NCBI RefSeq assembly: GCF_030409315.1
Contig: NZ_JAUFPS010000036.1
Span: forward strand, 1 to 64,000
DNA length: 64,000 nt
From: Mucilaginibacter flavus
Lineage (GTDB): Bacteria; Bacteroidota; Bacteroidia; Sphingobacteriales; Sphingobacteriaceae
Reading direction: 5' to 3'
Below the pieces are notes generated by a model. It searched no databases. It was given only the letters and a program-made list of their open reading frames with translations, and was not told the origin of the DNA. Shown here piece by piece: positions 53,772 through 62,863 of the stretch; position 1 is the first letter of the stretch; each line of letters opens with the position of its first letter. A program made the translations under genes and the position numbers.

Positions 53772-54704
53772 ATGAAAATTGTTACCAGCATTATTGCAGG
53801 TTTAATTGGGGGCACTATTTCCCTGTCATGCCAGGCAAATACGTCATCCTTACGCAACACAAAAATCGAAACCGTAGCCGATACCACCAGCATACCTCCT
53901 TATAAATGGAAGGAACATTGGTTTGAGCACAAACAAATACTAACCCGTGTATTTTACGACGATAATGTAGCGGTTTATTATGATGGCGAGGTAAACAGAA
54001 CCGTTACCTGGCCGTTTAAAGTAATGGCCGACGTATGGAAATATACCAAAGATACCTACGGGCAGTTTGGCAAAGATGGGCGCCTATTTGTTATTCTCCA
54101 CTCAGGCAAATACGGCGGTGGTCACCCTTCTACTTATTTTGATGCAAGCCATGATTTTCGTAATGTAATAGACGTAGGCTTAGGTAATTTAAATGCCTGG
54201 ATGGAACCAACCGGAGAAACCATCCGGATTCCGGTTCATGAGGTTGGGCACATTGTTGAAGGAGCATCTAAAGGAATACATAACTCTCCCTCCTTCCCTA
54301 TCTGGGGCGATAGCAAATGGATGGAGATTTATATATACGATGTGTTGAAGGCATTAGGTTATAATAAAGAAGCAAATGATATTTACGCCCAGATGCAAAC
54401 CCAAAAGGATAATTTTCCCCGCCCGGGTACACAGTGGTTTAAAAACTGGTTCTATCCTATTTACAGTGAACATGGTGGTGCCAAAGTGTTAAACCGTTAT
54501 TTTGAATTATTAGCTGCAAATTTCAGCAAAAAAGGCAAAGCTTATAGCCGCGATATGAACTGGGGCGAGTTTGTTCACTTTTGGAGTGGCGCAGCAGGCG
54601 TTAACTTAAAAGCGCAGGCCACCACAGCTTTTGGATGGACGGACGAATGGGAGCAACAGTTTAAACAGGCCCAAAAAGATTTTCCGAATGTGAAATATAA
54701 ATAA
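53772..54704 (+). CDS. Secreted HEXXH zinc metalloprotease-like protein
   Basis: The 310-residue protein has a signal peptide or lipoprotein signal (ISLSCQA) and the zinc motif HEVGHIVEGASKG with a downstream Glu-containing stretch. The rest (PRPGTQWFKNWFYPIYSEHGG) suggests a gluzincin-like secretory peptidase. Family name uncertain. Confidence 0.65.
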   Translation: MKIVTSIIAGLIGGTISLSCQANTSSLRNTKIETVADTTSIPPYKWKEHWFEHKQILTRVFYDDNVAVYYDGEVNRTVTWPFKVMADVWKYTKDTYGQFGKDGRLFVILHSGKYGGGHPSTYFDASHDFRNVIDVGLGNLNAWMEPTGETIRIPVHEVGHIVEGASKGIHNSPSFPIWGDSKWMEIYIYDVLKALGYNKEANDIYAQMQTQKDNFPRPGTQWFKNWFYPIYSEHGGAKVLNRYFELLAANFSKKGKAYSRDMNWGEFVHFWSGAAGVNLKAQATTAFGWTDEWEQQFKQAQKDFPNVKYK

Positions 54705-54719
54705 CAACTTGGGTAGCAT

Positions 54720-55241
54720 ATGAGCTACAGGTTATTCCACATAAGCGAGCAGCCGGGGATTGAACTTTTTGAGCCCCGGCCCTCGCCTTCTGCCTTTGAT
54801 AAAATAGCGGGCAATGTTGTTTTTGCGATAACAGAACAATTGCTCCATAATTACCTTTTACCGAGGGACTGCCCAAGGGTTACCTGCTATCAATCAGCAA
54901 ACACAACAATTGACGACAAAGCTCATTTTTTTGGTAATACCACAGCTAATTATATCATAGCCGTCGAAAACAGGTGGCACAAACAAATCGTAGATACCAT
55001 GCTCTATTGCTATGAGTTTGATACCGCTAATTTTACATTGCTCGATGAATGTGCCGGTTATTACATATCCTATAAACCTGCCCGGCCGGTAAACGTAACC
55101 GTTATAATTGATATAATAGATGAGCTTTTAAAACGCAACATCGAACTAAGGTTTATGCCATCAATAATCAACTTCGGCGAAGCGGTAAGCAACTCAAGCC
55201 TCAATTTTTCATTGATCAGGATGCGAAACGCCAAGGCATAA
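54720..55241 (+). CDS. DUF6886-family conserved protein
   Basis: The 173-residue protein begins YRLFHISEQPGIELFEPRPSP, with the HISE motif and AFDKIAGNVVFAI pattern of this family (recalled, unverified). It lies 15 bases after the peptidase gene, so the two may be co-transcribed. Function unknown. Confidence 0.7.
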   Translation: MSYRLFHISEQPGIELFEPRPSPSAFDKIAGNVVFAITEQLLHNYLLPRDCPRVTCYQSANTTIDDKAHFFGNTTANYIIAVENRWHKQIVDTMLYCYEFDTANFTLLDECAGYYISYKPARPVNVTVIIDIIDELLKRNIELRFMPSIINFGEAVSNSSLNFSLIRMRNAKA

Positions 55242-55286
55242 AAAAGCATTTGCTTCTGGCTAACGTGCCTTCTGCAAATGCTTTTT
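55241..55286. terminator. Bidirectional terminator
   Basis: aaaaagcatttgc (55241-55253) pairs with gcaaatgcttttt (55274-55286) between convergent genes, with A/T runs on both sides. Confidence 0.9.
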
Positions 55287-55320
55287 TATCTTAATTCTTG
55301 ATTCTAATCTCTTGACTCTT

Positions 55321-57642
55321 CTACCTATTCCTCGGGTCTGTTTTTGATTTTAAAACATATTCGTGGGGTGGATCAACACCTAATAGATTTTTTACAAAAT
55401 AATCCCACCTGCGACGCATCATATATGGCGAGTAAGCACCATATCCGTGCTGGCTATTGGGGAAGATCACCAAATCATAATCTTTATTGGCTTTTTCTAA
55501 TGCCTCAACTACCAACAGGGTATTGTAAGGTGGCACGTTGTTATCCATCATCCCATGGGCAAGCATTAGTTTACCTTTCAGGTTTTTGGCGTAAAGTTCA
55601 TTGGCATGTGCAGCATAATCTGAATTGCCTACCAAACCGTCATAGCGTTCGCCCCAATCATCCTCGTAGTTACGATTGTCGTGGTTACCCGATTCTGAGA
55701 TCCCAACCTTAAAGAAATCAGGATATCTGAACATGGCGGCGGCCGTAGCAAAGCCTCCACCTGAATGTCCCCAGATACCTACTTTGGTGGTATCCATAGG
55801 ATATTTTGCCGATAACTGCCTGATGCTGGCAATCTGATCTGGCAAGGTGTTTTCTGACATGTTGCCGTAGCTCATATCATGGAAACTTTTTGAACGTAAT
55901 GGATTGCTGGTGCCTTCTATCACCACAACAATAAATCCTAATTCGGCCAGTGACTGGTTGTCGCCCCTTGATGCCGCGAACGACCAGCTACCAACGCTAC
56001 CACCCTGCGGACCAGGATAGATATAATCAATAACCGGGTATTTTTTACCGGCATCCATTTTAGTCGGCGTAAATACCAGGCCGTAAATATCGGTTTTGCC
56101 GTCATGAGCAATCAGTTTAACCGGGGTTGGCGCATGCCAACCTGTGGCCACTAACCGGGATACATCGCCTTTTTCCAGATCGGCAAGTAACTTGCCGCTC
56201 ATATCGCGTAATATGGTAACCGGTGCTACATCAGGTTTTGAATAGCTATCAACAAAATAGTTGCCGCCCGGCGAGAAAGTAACATTATGGTTGCCTTCCT
56301 CAGGCGTTAATACCGTAAAGTGTTTACCATCAAACCCAATTTTACAAAACTGGCTGAAGTAAGGGTTTTCCTTTTCAAGGCCACCGGCAATAAAATAAAT
56401 AGTACGGGTTTTCTCGTCAACCTTAACCAGTTTTGTTACCACAAAATCGCCTTTGGTAATTTGATTTTTTACTTTACCGGTAAGGGCATCGTATAAATAA
56501 AGATGTCCCCAGTTGTCTCTTTCAGAAAACCAAATGATCTCGTTGGTTTTAGCCAGGTATTTCCAGTTGATGGCACCCCAGCCCGATTCATATTGTGTTT
56601 TAACGGTTTCTTCAAAAATCTCTTTAACCGCGCCCGTTGCCGCATCGGCAATACGGAATTTTTCATTTTTATGATCGCGTGAGGTTGATACAAAAGCCAG
56701 TTTGCTGGCATCAGCATTCCAATCTACGTCATCAAACGTGCCGCTGCTGCTGATATCGTCGCTCAGCGTAGCGCGGTGCGCGTCCGGAGCTACCTGCAAT
56801 GCAATCACTTTAGCGTTATCAACATCAATAACTACCCTGCTGATCATCGCTATTTCGTTACCAGGTAACGCGTATTTCCATTCTTTCAAGGTAGGGCTGC
56901 CAACGTTAGTGGTTACCAGGTACATGCTGTTTACCTTACGCTGATCCTGCTTAAAAGTGGCTATCTTTTTTGAATCGGGCGACCAACGCAAAATTGCTGC
57001 ATCTGACGATTGCCAGCCGGCGTTATCTGTAGCATAGCCAAAATCCTTAATCCCATCGGTAGTTAACTGGGTTTGATTACCGGTTTTAACATCACGTACC
57101 CAAAGGTTGTAGTCTTTTATAAATGCGGCGCGGTTACCATCTGGTGATAGTACTTCTTCTGTTTTGCCGCGCCTGCCCTGAAAGCCACCACGTTCAGTCT
57201 TTCCCTTATCAGCACCCGGGGTAATGATATCAGTACCCAAATCATATTGCCAGTGCTTGCCATCTGCCGAAAACGATAATGTTTTACCATCTGCCGAAAA
57301 GCTTATGGTTTGAAAGGGCAGCATATTAGCTTCATACTTATTGCCCGACGCTGCCGATAATACCTGCGCAAGTTTTTCGTGATCAAAAGCTGCTTCACGT
57401 GTTTTTTTAACAGGGTCAACCAACACAAATTCGCTGCCTTGAGCAGTTAATACACGGTACCAAAATTTGTCGCCGGGTAACCAGTTGGGCCTAACGTCGG
57501 CCCGGTCAATAAACGGGGCAACGTTATAGCTCATAAAGCTTTCGGCGTGTTCGTAATCTTTGCTGGTGAGCGGGCTACCTTGCTGGGCCTGAGAGGCCAA
57601 AGCGATAGCCATCGCAGGGATGGTGAGTAAATATTTATTCAT
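55321..57642 (-). CDS. S9-family prolyl oligopeptidase (DPP-IV-like)
   Basis: The 773-residue protein (ATG at 57642; the extra upstream ATG at 57669 lengthens it) has a signal peptide (ALASQAQ), a DPP-IV-type beta-propeller and a C-terminal alpha/beta hydrolase: nucleophile Ser in GHSGGGFAT, Asp in HGMMDNNVPP, His in NSQHGYG. Probably a periplasmic dipeptidyl-peptidase acting on Pro-containing peptides. Confidence 0.9.
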   Translation of the reverse strand: MNKYLLTIPAMAIALASQAQQGSPLTSKDYEHAESFMSYNVAPFIDRADVRPNWLPGDKFWYRVLTAQGSEFVLVDPVKKTREAAFDHEKLAQVLSAASGNKYEANMLPFQTISFSADGKTLSFSADGKHWQYDLGTDIITPGADKGKTERGGFQGRRGKTEEVLSPDGNRAAFIKDYNLWVRDVKTGNQTQLTTDGIKDFGYATDNAGWQSSDAAILRWSPDSKKIATFKQDQRKVNSMYLVTTNVGSPTLKEWKYALPGNEIAMISRVVIDVDNAKVIALQVAPDAHRATLSDDISSSGTFDDVDWNADASKLAFVSTSRDHKNEKFRIADAATGAVKEIFEETVKTQYESGWGAINWKYLAKTNEIIWFSERDNWGHLYLYDALTGKVKNQITKGDFVVTKLVKVDEKTRTIYFIAGGLEKENPYFSQFCKIGFDGKHFTVLTPEEGNHNVTFSPGGNYFVDSYSKPDVAPVTILRDMSGKLLADLEKGDVSRLVATGWHAPTPVKLIAHDGKTDIYGLVFTPTKMDAGKKYPVIDYIYPGPQGGSVGSWSFAASRGDNQSLAELGFIVVVIEGTSNPLRSKSFHDMSYGNMSENTLPDQIASIRQLSAKYPMDTTKVGIWGHSGGGFATAAAMFRYPDFFKVGISESGNHDNRNYEDDWGERYDGLVGNSDYAAHANELYAKNLKGKLMLAHGMMDNNVPPYNTLLVVEALEKANKDYDLVIFPNSQHGYGAYSPYMMRRRWDYFVKNLLGVDPPHEYVLKSKTDPRNR

Positions 57643-57904
57643 GAGTGTCAACTTATGTTTAACGCGCAAATTAATCTTTTTTTGCGATTTGCAAATGTTT
57701 AAAGGTTGTTACACACAGGGCAAACGCATTTAAATAGGGTTAACATAACTTAACATATTTTGAGTATATTTTTATTAAATAATTAAAAATCAATTATTTA
57801 TATTTTAACATAGTTAACCCTCACATTATGGGGAGCTATGAGCAGCGCATCGGGTTGAAACTTCCTTTTTTAATACTTACACCTCAAACATAAGCTGACC
57901 TCTT

Positions 57905-58414
57905 TTAGACACCTATTTTTTTTACCAGGTAAGTAATTTGCCCCATGTGATACCCTTGGTGAACGGTGCGGTTTATCAGAATATTTAATTTATTACGATG
58001 TGGTTCTTTCGCAAAATCATCTGCCGATATCGCGCTGTGTTTGGTGAACCAATCTGCCGGTTGCATGGCATCAAATTTTTCTTTAAGAACGGTATTAACG
58101 TGGTTCCATGCCGACTTGATATCAGCAATAGATGGTTTTTCCAGTCCGGAAGTATCTGAGTTTTTTAAAAAGATTTCATCCAGGTGAGGGTATAACCTAT
58201 CGCCTAATTCTAAAAAAGTAAATAAACCATCGCTTACTGCTGTAAGATGGCCTAACAGGTAAGTACCGCTATTACGGTCGGGAGCGGTTTGTGCTGCCAG
58301 TTGCTCGTCTGTCAGTTTAGCCAATAAACCATTGAGGCGGGTGTTTTGCAACTCCCAGTTTGATACGGCTATTTTAATGAATAAATCTGTAGTTACGTTT
58401 TGTTGAGTTTCCAT
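57905..58414 (-). CDS. DinB-family protein
   Basis: The 169-residue helical protein has conserved His residues placed as in DinB four-helix bundles (LLGHLTAVSDGL, HQGYHMGQITYLVKK). Such proteins bind metal and often act as thiol-dependent S-transferases. No substrate can be proposed. Confidence 0.85.
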   Translation of the reverse strand: METQQNVTTDLFIKIAVSNWELQNTRLNGLLAKLTDEQLAAQTAPDRNSGTYLLGHLTAVSDGLFTFLELGDRLYPHLDEIFLKNSDTSGLEKPSIADIKSAWNHVNTVLKEKFDAMQPADWFTKHSAISADDFAKEPHRNKLNILINRTVHQGYHMGQITYLVKKIGV

Positions 58415-58544
58415 GATTTTAGTTGACGGTGTTTGTTTTACAAAAAAGTCACTGCGAGGCTATCAATAGGCCCACAATGACTTTTACTTACTTCATTTGT
58501 ACAATTAAAAGCTGCACATCCGAAATCCGTGTCGAAGGTAAATC

Positions 58545-59408
58545 TTATATGCTAAACCCGTAATTCTTCAGCCACTTATCTTTGATCTCGGCACGTGATT
58601 TTACAAATTCATGATCTGTTCCCTGCGCAATGGCATCAAGCGGGTAGCGTAAGGGGCGTTCGCCTTTGTTAAGGTTAATCAGATGGAGAACGCCATCGGC
58701 AATGGTTTGCGGATTCATTTTAAAATCGGCCATTTTGCCGAACATCGCGCCGCCCATAGCATTGAAAGCATTCGCAGCATCATCGCCATAAGCTGCAATG
58801 ATATCTTCTTTATCTGCATTAAAACCAGCTTTACCACCACTGGTCATTTCGGTTGGATACACGCCGCTTTGTATAGATACGTTTTCAATACCATAGGCTT
58901 TTAATTCCTGGTCAAAACCTTCAACTAATGACTCCATGGCAAATTTAGATGCCATGTAAGGTACCATATAGGGCAGTGTAAAACCACTTGCACCGGTAGA
59001 AATATTGATAATGAGCCCGCTTTTATGTTCACGCATGGATGGCAATACGGCATCATAGGTACGCAATACACCGTAAAAATTAACTTCAAACATATTACGC
59101 ACCTGATTTATGGTATAAGCCTCGGCCAAACCAAACCCGCTTACACCCGCGTTGTTTACCAACACATCTATGCGGCCATATTTTTCTAATGAGCCGGCGA
59201 AGGCGTTTTTTACAGATTCATCATTGGTTACGTCCAGTTCAACAACATCCACGTTGGGCAGGGCCGATAATTCGATGGCTACGGCTTCATTTTTGCCTGT
59301 TGTGCCCCGCATGGCCGCAATTACGGTATGGCCTTCTTTTGCTAATGTTTGAGTTATTAATTTACCAAAACCGGTGCTGGTACCGGTTACTAAAACTATC
59401 TTTTTCAT
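58545..59408 (-). CDS. Short-chain dehydrogenase/reductase
   Basis: The 287-residue protein has TGTSTGFG, NNAG and YMASK motifs. Upstream, two copies of a TGACATTTGTCA palindrome (59463-59474, 59487-59498) probably form an operator controlling it. It resembles the SDR at 52731 but is distinct. Confidence 0.9.
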   Translation of the reverse strand: MKKIVLVTGTSTGFGKLITQTLAKEGHTVIAAMRGTTGKNEAVAIELSALPNVDVVELDVTNDESVKNAFAGSLEKYGRIDVLVNNAGVSGFGLAEAYTINQVRNMFEVNFYGVLRTYDAVLPSMREHKSGLIINISTGASGFTLPYMVPYMASKFAMESLVEGFDQELKAYGIENVSIQSGVYPTEMTSGGKAGFNADKEDIIAAYGDDAANAFNAMGGAMFGKMADFKMNPQTIADGVLHLINLNKGERPLRYPLDAIAQGTDHEFVKSRAEIKDKWLKNYGFSI

Positions 59409-59462
59409 TTTGTTATGTGTTATTTACATCACAAAGGTGCGGCAACACAAAACGCTGGTAAA

Positions 59463-59499
59463 TGACATTTGTCAAAAAAATGAGCTTGACATTTGTCAA
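59463..59499. promoter_or_regulatory. Tandem TGACATTTGTCA operators
   Basis: tgacatttgtca at 59463-59474 and 59487-59498 (the second extended to ttgacatttgtcaa), 24 bases apart. They lie about 55-90 bases upstream of the SDR start and upstream of the 75-residue gene on the other strand. Likely bound by a dimeric regulator (TetR/MarR type would fit); no regulator gene is adjacent. Confidence 0.7.
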
Positions 59500-59565
59500 G
59501 AGCGGATGGCGTAGTTTACTGCAAACACAAACACCTGCTATATGTTATTATTAAAATTATAAACT

Positions 59566-59793
59566 ATGGAACAGCAAATTGAGGCTACCCTAACCGGTAC
59601 CGATAGCACAATTGACGGCACAATACAAGCCATTACCTATGGCAATTTTACAAACGCCTATGAATTTAAATCGATAGACGGAACCCTGCACCTGGTTATT
59701 GCCAAAGAGGCCGATGGCGAATGGATAAGATTAACGGGCACAGAACCTTACCTTTCAAGCTGGATTGATGAACTGGCAGAACAGATCAGTTAA
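59566..59793 (+). CDS. Small conserved-looking protein of unknown function
   Basis: 75 residues, beta-rich and acidic (FKSIDGTLHLVIAKEADGEWIRL region), with good codon usage, a start soon after the operator pair and a terminator right after. It is divergent to the SDR gene and may be controlled by the same operators. No family recognised. Confidence 0.6.
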   Translation: MEQQIEATLTGTDSTIDGTIQAITYGNFTNAYEFKSIDGTLHLVIAKEADGEWIRLTGTEPYLSSWIDELAEQIS

Positions 59794-59800
59794 TTAAATA

Positions 59801-59838
59801 AAAAATGCAGCTCGCGTATTTGTAGCGGCTGCATTTTT
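59801..59838. terminator. Bidirectional terminator
   Basis: aaaaatgcagc (59801-59811) pairs with gctgcattttt (59828-59838). It ends the 75-residue gene and the hexuronate operon. Confidence 0.9.
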
Positions 59839-59857
59839 AATATTGATGATCTGTAGC

Positions 59858-61147
59858 CTATAAATTAACAGGTTTCATTTTAGGTGATAGCAAGTGCATA
59901 ATGAACCAGGCCAGTAAATAAGCGCAACCGCATATCAGGAAAATTAGGTTATAGCCTATCAATAAATGGCCTCCTTTTTTATAATAATCGAGGATATGTC
60001 CTACCAAAAAAGGAAACAATATCCCGCCTACCGAACCAGCCATACCACCAATACCTACTACAGAACTTAATGCTCTTTTGGGGAACATATCTGATGCGGT
60101 AGTAAAGATGTTGGCGCTCCAGGCCTGGTGCGCGGCCGCAGCCAGACTAATCAAAGCCACAGCCTGCCATACATTGGTTGCGTACTTGGCAGATATGATG
60201 GGCAACACACACAAGGCAAATATTAACATAGCTGTTTTACGCGCTTTGAATACCGGCCAACCCTTTTTTATAAAATACGATGACAGATACCCGCCGCCAA
60301 TACTGCCTATAGATGTAGCCGTATAAACCAAAATTAAAGGCAAACTGGGTTTCTTTAAATCGAGGTTGAATGTGCTTGAAAAATAAGAAGGCAACCAAAA
60401 CAGGAAAAACCACCAGATTGGATCGGTTAAAAACTTACCAATTACAAACGTCCAGGTTTGCCTGATGCCAAAAAGCTCGATCCATTTTATCTTCGTTTCA
60501 TTTTCTGTTACAGATGCAGTTTCACTATCACTGTTGATATAAGCCAATTCTTCCTGGCTTACTTTTTTATGTTTTGACGGTATCTCATAAAATATCCACC
60601 AAAAAACAAGCCAGATGAAGCCAATTGCCCCGGTAATTAAAAACGCCATCTGCCAGCCGTAAATACCCAATATCCAGGGCACCATAACGGGCGCAACAAC
60701 CGCCCCGATGTTGGCACCCGAATTAAATATTCCGGTTGCAAACGCCCGCTCTTTTTTAGGAAACCACTCGGCAACCACCTTAATTGCCGCCGGGAAATTA
60801 CCAGATTCGCCTACGCCCAAAGCAGCCCTTACCACACCAAACCCAAAAGTGCTTTTTACAATGGCGTGTAACATGGCAGCTACGCTCCAAACAATAAGCG
60901 ATATGGTGTAACCTAACTTGGTGCCAATTTTATCAATAAAGCCTCCAAAAACCAACAAACCAGCTGCATAGGCCGTTGAGAACGCCATTACGATATAGCC
61001 GTAGTCAGATTCTGTCCATTTAAACTCAACCTCCAAAACAGGTTTAAGCAAACCTATAACCTGCCTATCGAGGTAATTTATTGTTGTAGCAAAAAATAAA
61101 AGCGAAACTACTACCCATCTATAGTTTCTTGCTTTGGCTTCTCTCAT
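59858..61147 (-). CDS. exuT: MFS hexuronate transporter (ExuT-like)
   Basis: The 429-residue protein has about 12 membrane segments and the ACS-family signature (INYLDRQVIGLLKPVL, ALGVGESGNFPAAIKVVAEWFPKKERA). It lies downstream of uxaC, kdgK and eda genes, which supports uptake of galacturonate or glucuronate. Confidence 0.85.
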   Translation of the reverse strand: MREAKARNYRWVVVSLLFFATTINYLDRQVIGLLKPVLEVEFKWTESDYGYIVMAFSTAYAAGLLVFGGFIDKIGTKLGYTISLIVWSVAAMLHAIVKSTFGFGVVRAALGVGESGNFPAAIKVVAEWFPKKERAFATGIFNSGANIGAVVAPVMVPWILGIYGWQMAFLITGAIGFIWLVFWWIFYEIPSKHKKVSQEELAYINSDSETASVTENETKIKWIELFGIRQTWTFVIGKFLTDPIWWFFLFWLPSYFSSTFNLDLKKPSLPLILVYTATSIGSIGGGYLSSYFIKKGWPVFKARKTAMLIFALCVLPIISAKYATNVWQAVALISLAAAAHQAWSANIFTTASDMFPKRALSSVVGIGGMAGSVGGILFPFLVGHILDYYKKGGHLLIGYNLIFLICGCAYLLAWFIMHLLSPKMKPVNL

Positions 61148-61166
61148 TTATAATTGGTTTAAATTG

Positions 61167-61826
61167 TTATCTGCTGCTTTGCACTATTTCCAGCAGCTTC
61201 ACGGTGTCGTTATATAATTGATCGTACAGTTGTTTATCCAATACATTTTTGCTGATGAGTTTACTTCCCATACCCACCGCGCAAACACCAGCCTTAAACC
61301 ATGCGGTAATGCTGTCAATACTTAAATCAACCCCACCGGTTGGTATAAACAACTGGCCCGAAAACAAATCGCGGATGGAGGATACAAACTCCGGCCCTAA
61401 AATATTAGCGGGGAATATTTTTATTAACGCCGCTCCGTTTTGCTGCGCGGTGTAAATCTCGGTAGGCGTCATACAGCCGGGAATCCATAGCAAATTATGA
61501 TGAGCGGCTATTTTGCCAACCTCCGGGTTAACAATTGGCGATACAATAAAGTCCGCACCGGCATCTATAAAAGCTACAGCTTCTTCGGCGCTTTTTATGG
61601 TACCTATGCCTAATTGCAAATCGGGCATTTCTTCTTGTTGTGCCTTTTTTAAAACTTTAAAGTTTTCTAAGGCCGCCGGCCCCCGGTTGGTATACTCAAA
61701 TACCCGGATGCCTGCTTTGTATAACGTACGCGTAATTTCAAGACTTACCGCGGCATCTTCATAAAAAAAAAGCGGTAATGTGCCCTGGCTTAATATAGCG
61801 TTGAGTGCTATCTCTTTTTTGCTCAT
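61167..61826 (-). CDS. eda: KDPG / 4-hydroxy-2-oxoglutarate aldolase
   Basis: The 219-residue TIM barrel has the Schiff-base Lys in ALIKIFPAN, with EYTNRGP and IPTGGVDLSIDSITAWF motifs. It cleaves KDPG into pyruvate and glyceraldehyde-3-phosphate, the last step after KDG kinase. Start overlaps the kinase stop (ATGA). Confidence 0.9.
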   Translation of the reverse strand: MSKKEIALNAILSQGTLPLFFYEDAAVSLEITRTLYKAGIRVFEYTNRGPAALENFKVLKKAQQEEMPDLQLGIGTIKSAEEAVAFIDAGADFIVSPIVNPEVGKIAAHHNLLWIPGCMTPTEIYTAQQNGAALIKIFPANILGPEFVSSIRDLFSGQLFIPTGGVDLSIDSITAWFKAGVCAVGMGSKLISKNVLDKQLYDQLYNDTVKLLEIVQSSR

Positions 61827-62863
61827 TGTTCAATAATATTATAAATTTCGTCAACTGTTTTATTGGTGGCATCGCCCTCAATAAACAGTTTGCTGTAGGC
61901 TGCCGCTGTAGCAAATTCCAACGTTTGTTGCGGGTCGAGGTCATTGTAAAACCCGTAAATCAATCCTGCCATGAAACAATCGCCACTGCCAACCTTATCA
62001 AGCACCTTTTCGGTATCATATTGAGTGGAATTATGCAGTTTACCATCGGCATACAAAGCTGTATAGTAGCTTATCCCCTCGCCGGCATCAAACCTGAAGG
62101 TGTTGGCTACTGCTTTGCATTTGGGATATTGCTGCATAATGGTTTCTGAGGTTTGCAAGGCTTCTTTAAGATAAATACTCTTTTGTCCCGATTCATGAAT
62201 ACCCGGTGCTACCGGGATACCGAGCATCAGCTCAGCCGCCCAAACGTTTCCCATTACCAGGTCGGCATGTTTTACAAGGGCCGGCATAATATCTATGGGT
62301 TGTTTGCCGTATTTCCACAATCTTGATCGATAATTAAGATCGACCGATATTGTTATATTTCTTGCAAATGCTGCTTCCAGCACTTCTAAGCAAACATCGG
62401 CCACGTTTTGGCTTATTGCCGGGCAAATGGCGCTGAAATGAAACCAGCTAACACCAGCTAATACCTTATCCCAGTCAACCTGACCTGGTTTCAGGGTAGC
62501 AAATGATGACCCGGCGCGATCATAGATCAGCGCGTTGTTTTTGATATCCTTACCACGGGTTAAATAGTAAAGCCCTATCCTATCGCCTCCTTTAAATACA
62601 GGTGACAGGTCAATTTCCTTTGCCTGCAAATGGTTGATGATCTGGGTCGATAATTCATTATCCGGCAAGGCTGTGAAATAGGACGATGGCAAGCCCCAAA
62701 CAGATAAGGCTGTGGCTACGTTAAGTTCGGCGCCGCCTACAAAAAAAGGTAGTTGATTGTCGTTAAGCCATTCCCCACCGGCATCGGGGCAAATGCGAAG
62801 CAGCAACTCGCCAAATGAAAGGATTTTACCTTTAGCAGGTGATGTATTAAGTTGATTACTCAT
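61823..62863 (-). CDS. kdgK: 2-keto-3-deoxygluconate kinase (PfkB family)
   Basis: The 346-residue PfkB kinase has the N-terminal GGAELNVATAL and the C-terminal GSGDCFMAGLIYG motif with catalytic Asp. It phosphorylates KDG to KDPG in the hexuronate pathway. The start shares its A with the stop of uxaC (TAATG), a tight operon. Confidence 0.85.
   Translation of the reverse strand: MSNQLNTSPAKGKILSFGELLLRICPDAGGEWLNDNQLPFFVGGAELNVATALSVWGLPSSYFTALPDNELSTQIINHLQAKEIDLSPVFKGGDRIGLYYLTRGKDIKNNALIYDRAGSSFATLKPGQVDWDKVLAGVSWFHFSAICPAISQNVADVCLEVLEAAFARNITISVDLNYRSRLWKYGKQPIDIMPALVKHADLVMGNVWAAELMLGIPVAPGIHESGQKSIYLKEALQTSETIMQQYPKCKAVANTFRFDAGEGISYYTALYADGKLHNSTQYDTEKVLDKVGSGDCFMAGLIYGFYNDLDPQQTLEFATAAAYSKLFIEGDATNKTVDEIYNIIEQ

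Noticed and set aside
57736..57821. Inverted repeat agggttaac / gttaaccct upstream of the S9 peptidase
   Set aside because: The arms are only 9 bases with a long AT-rich spacer; it could be chance.
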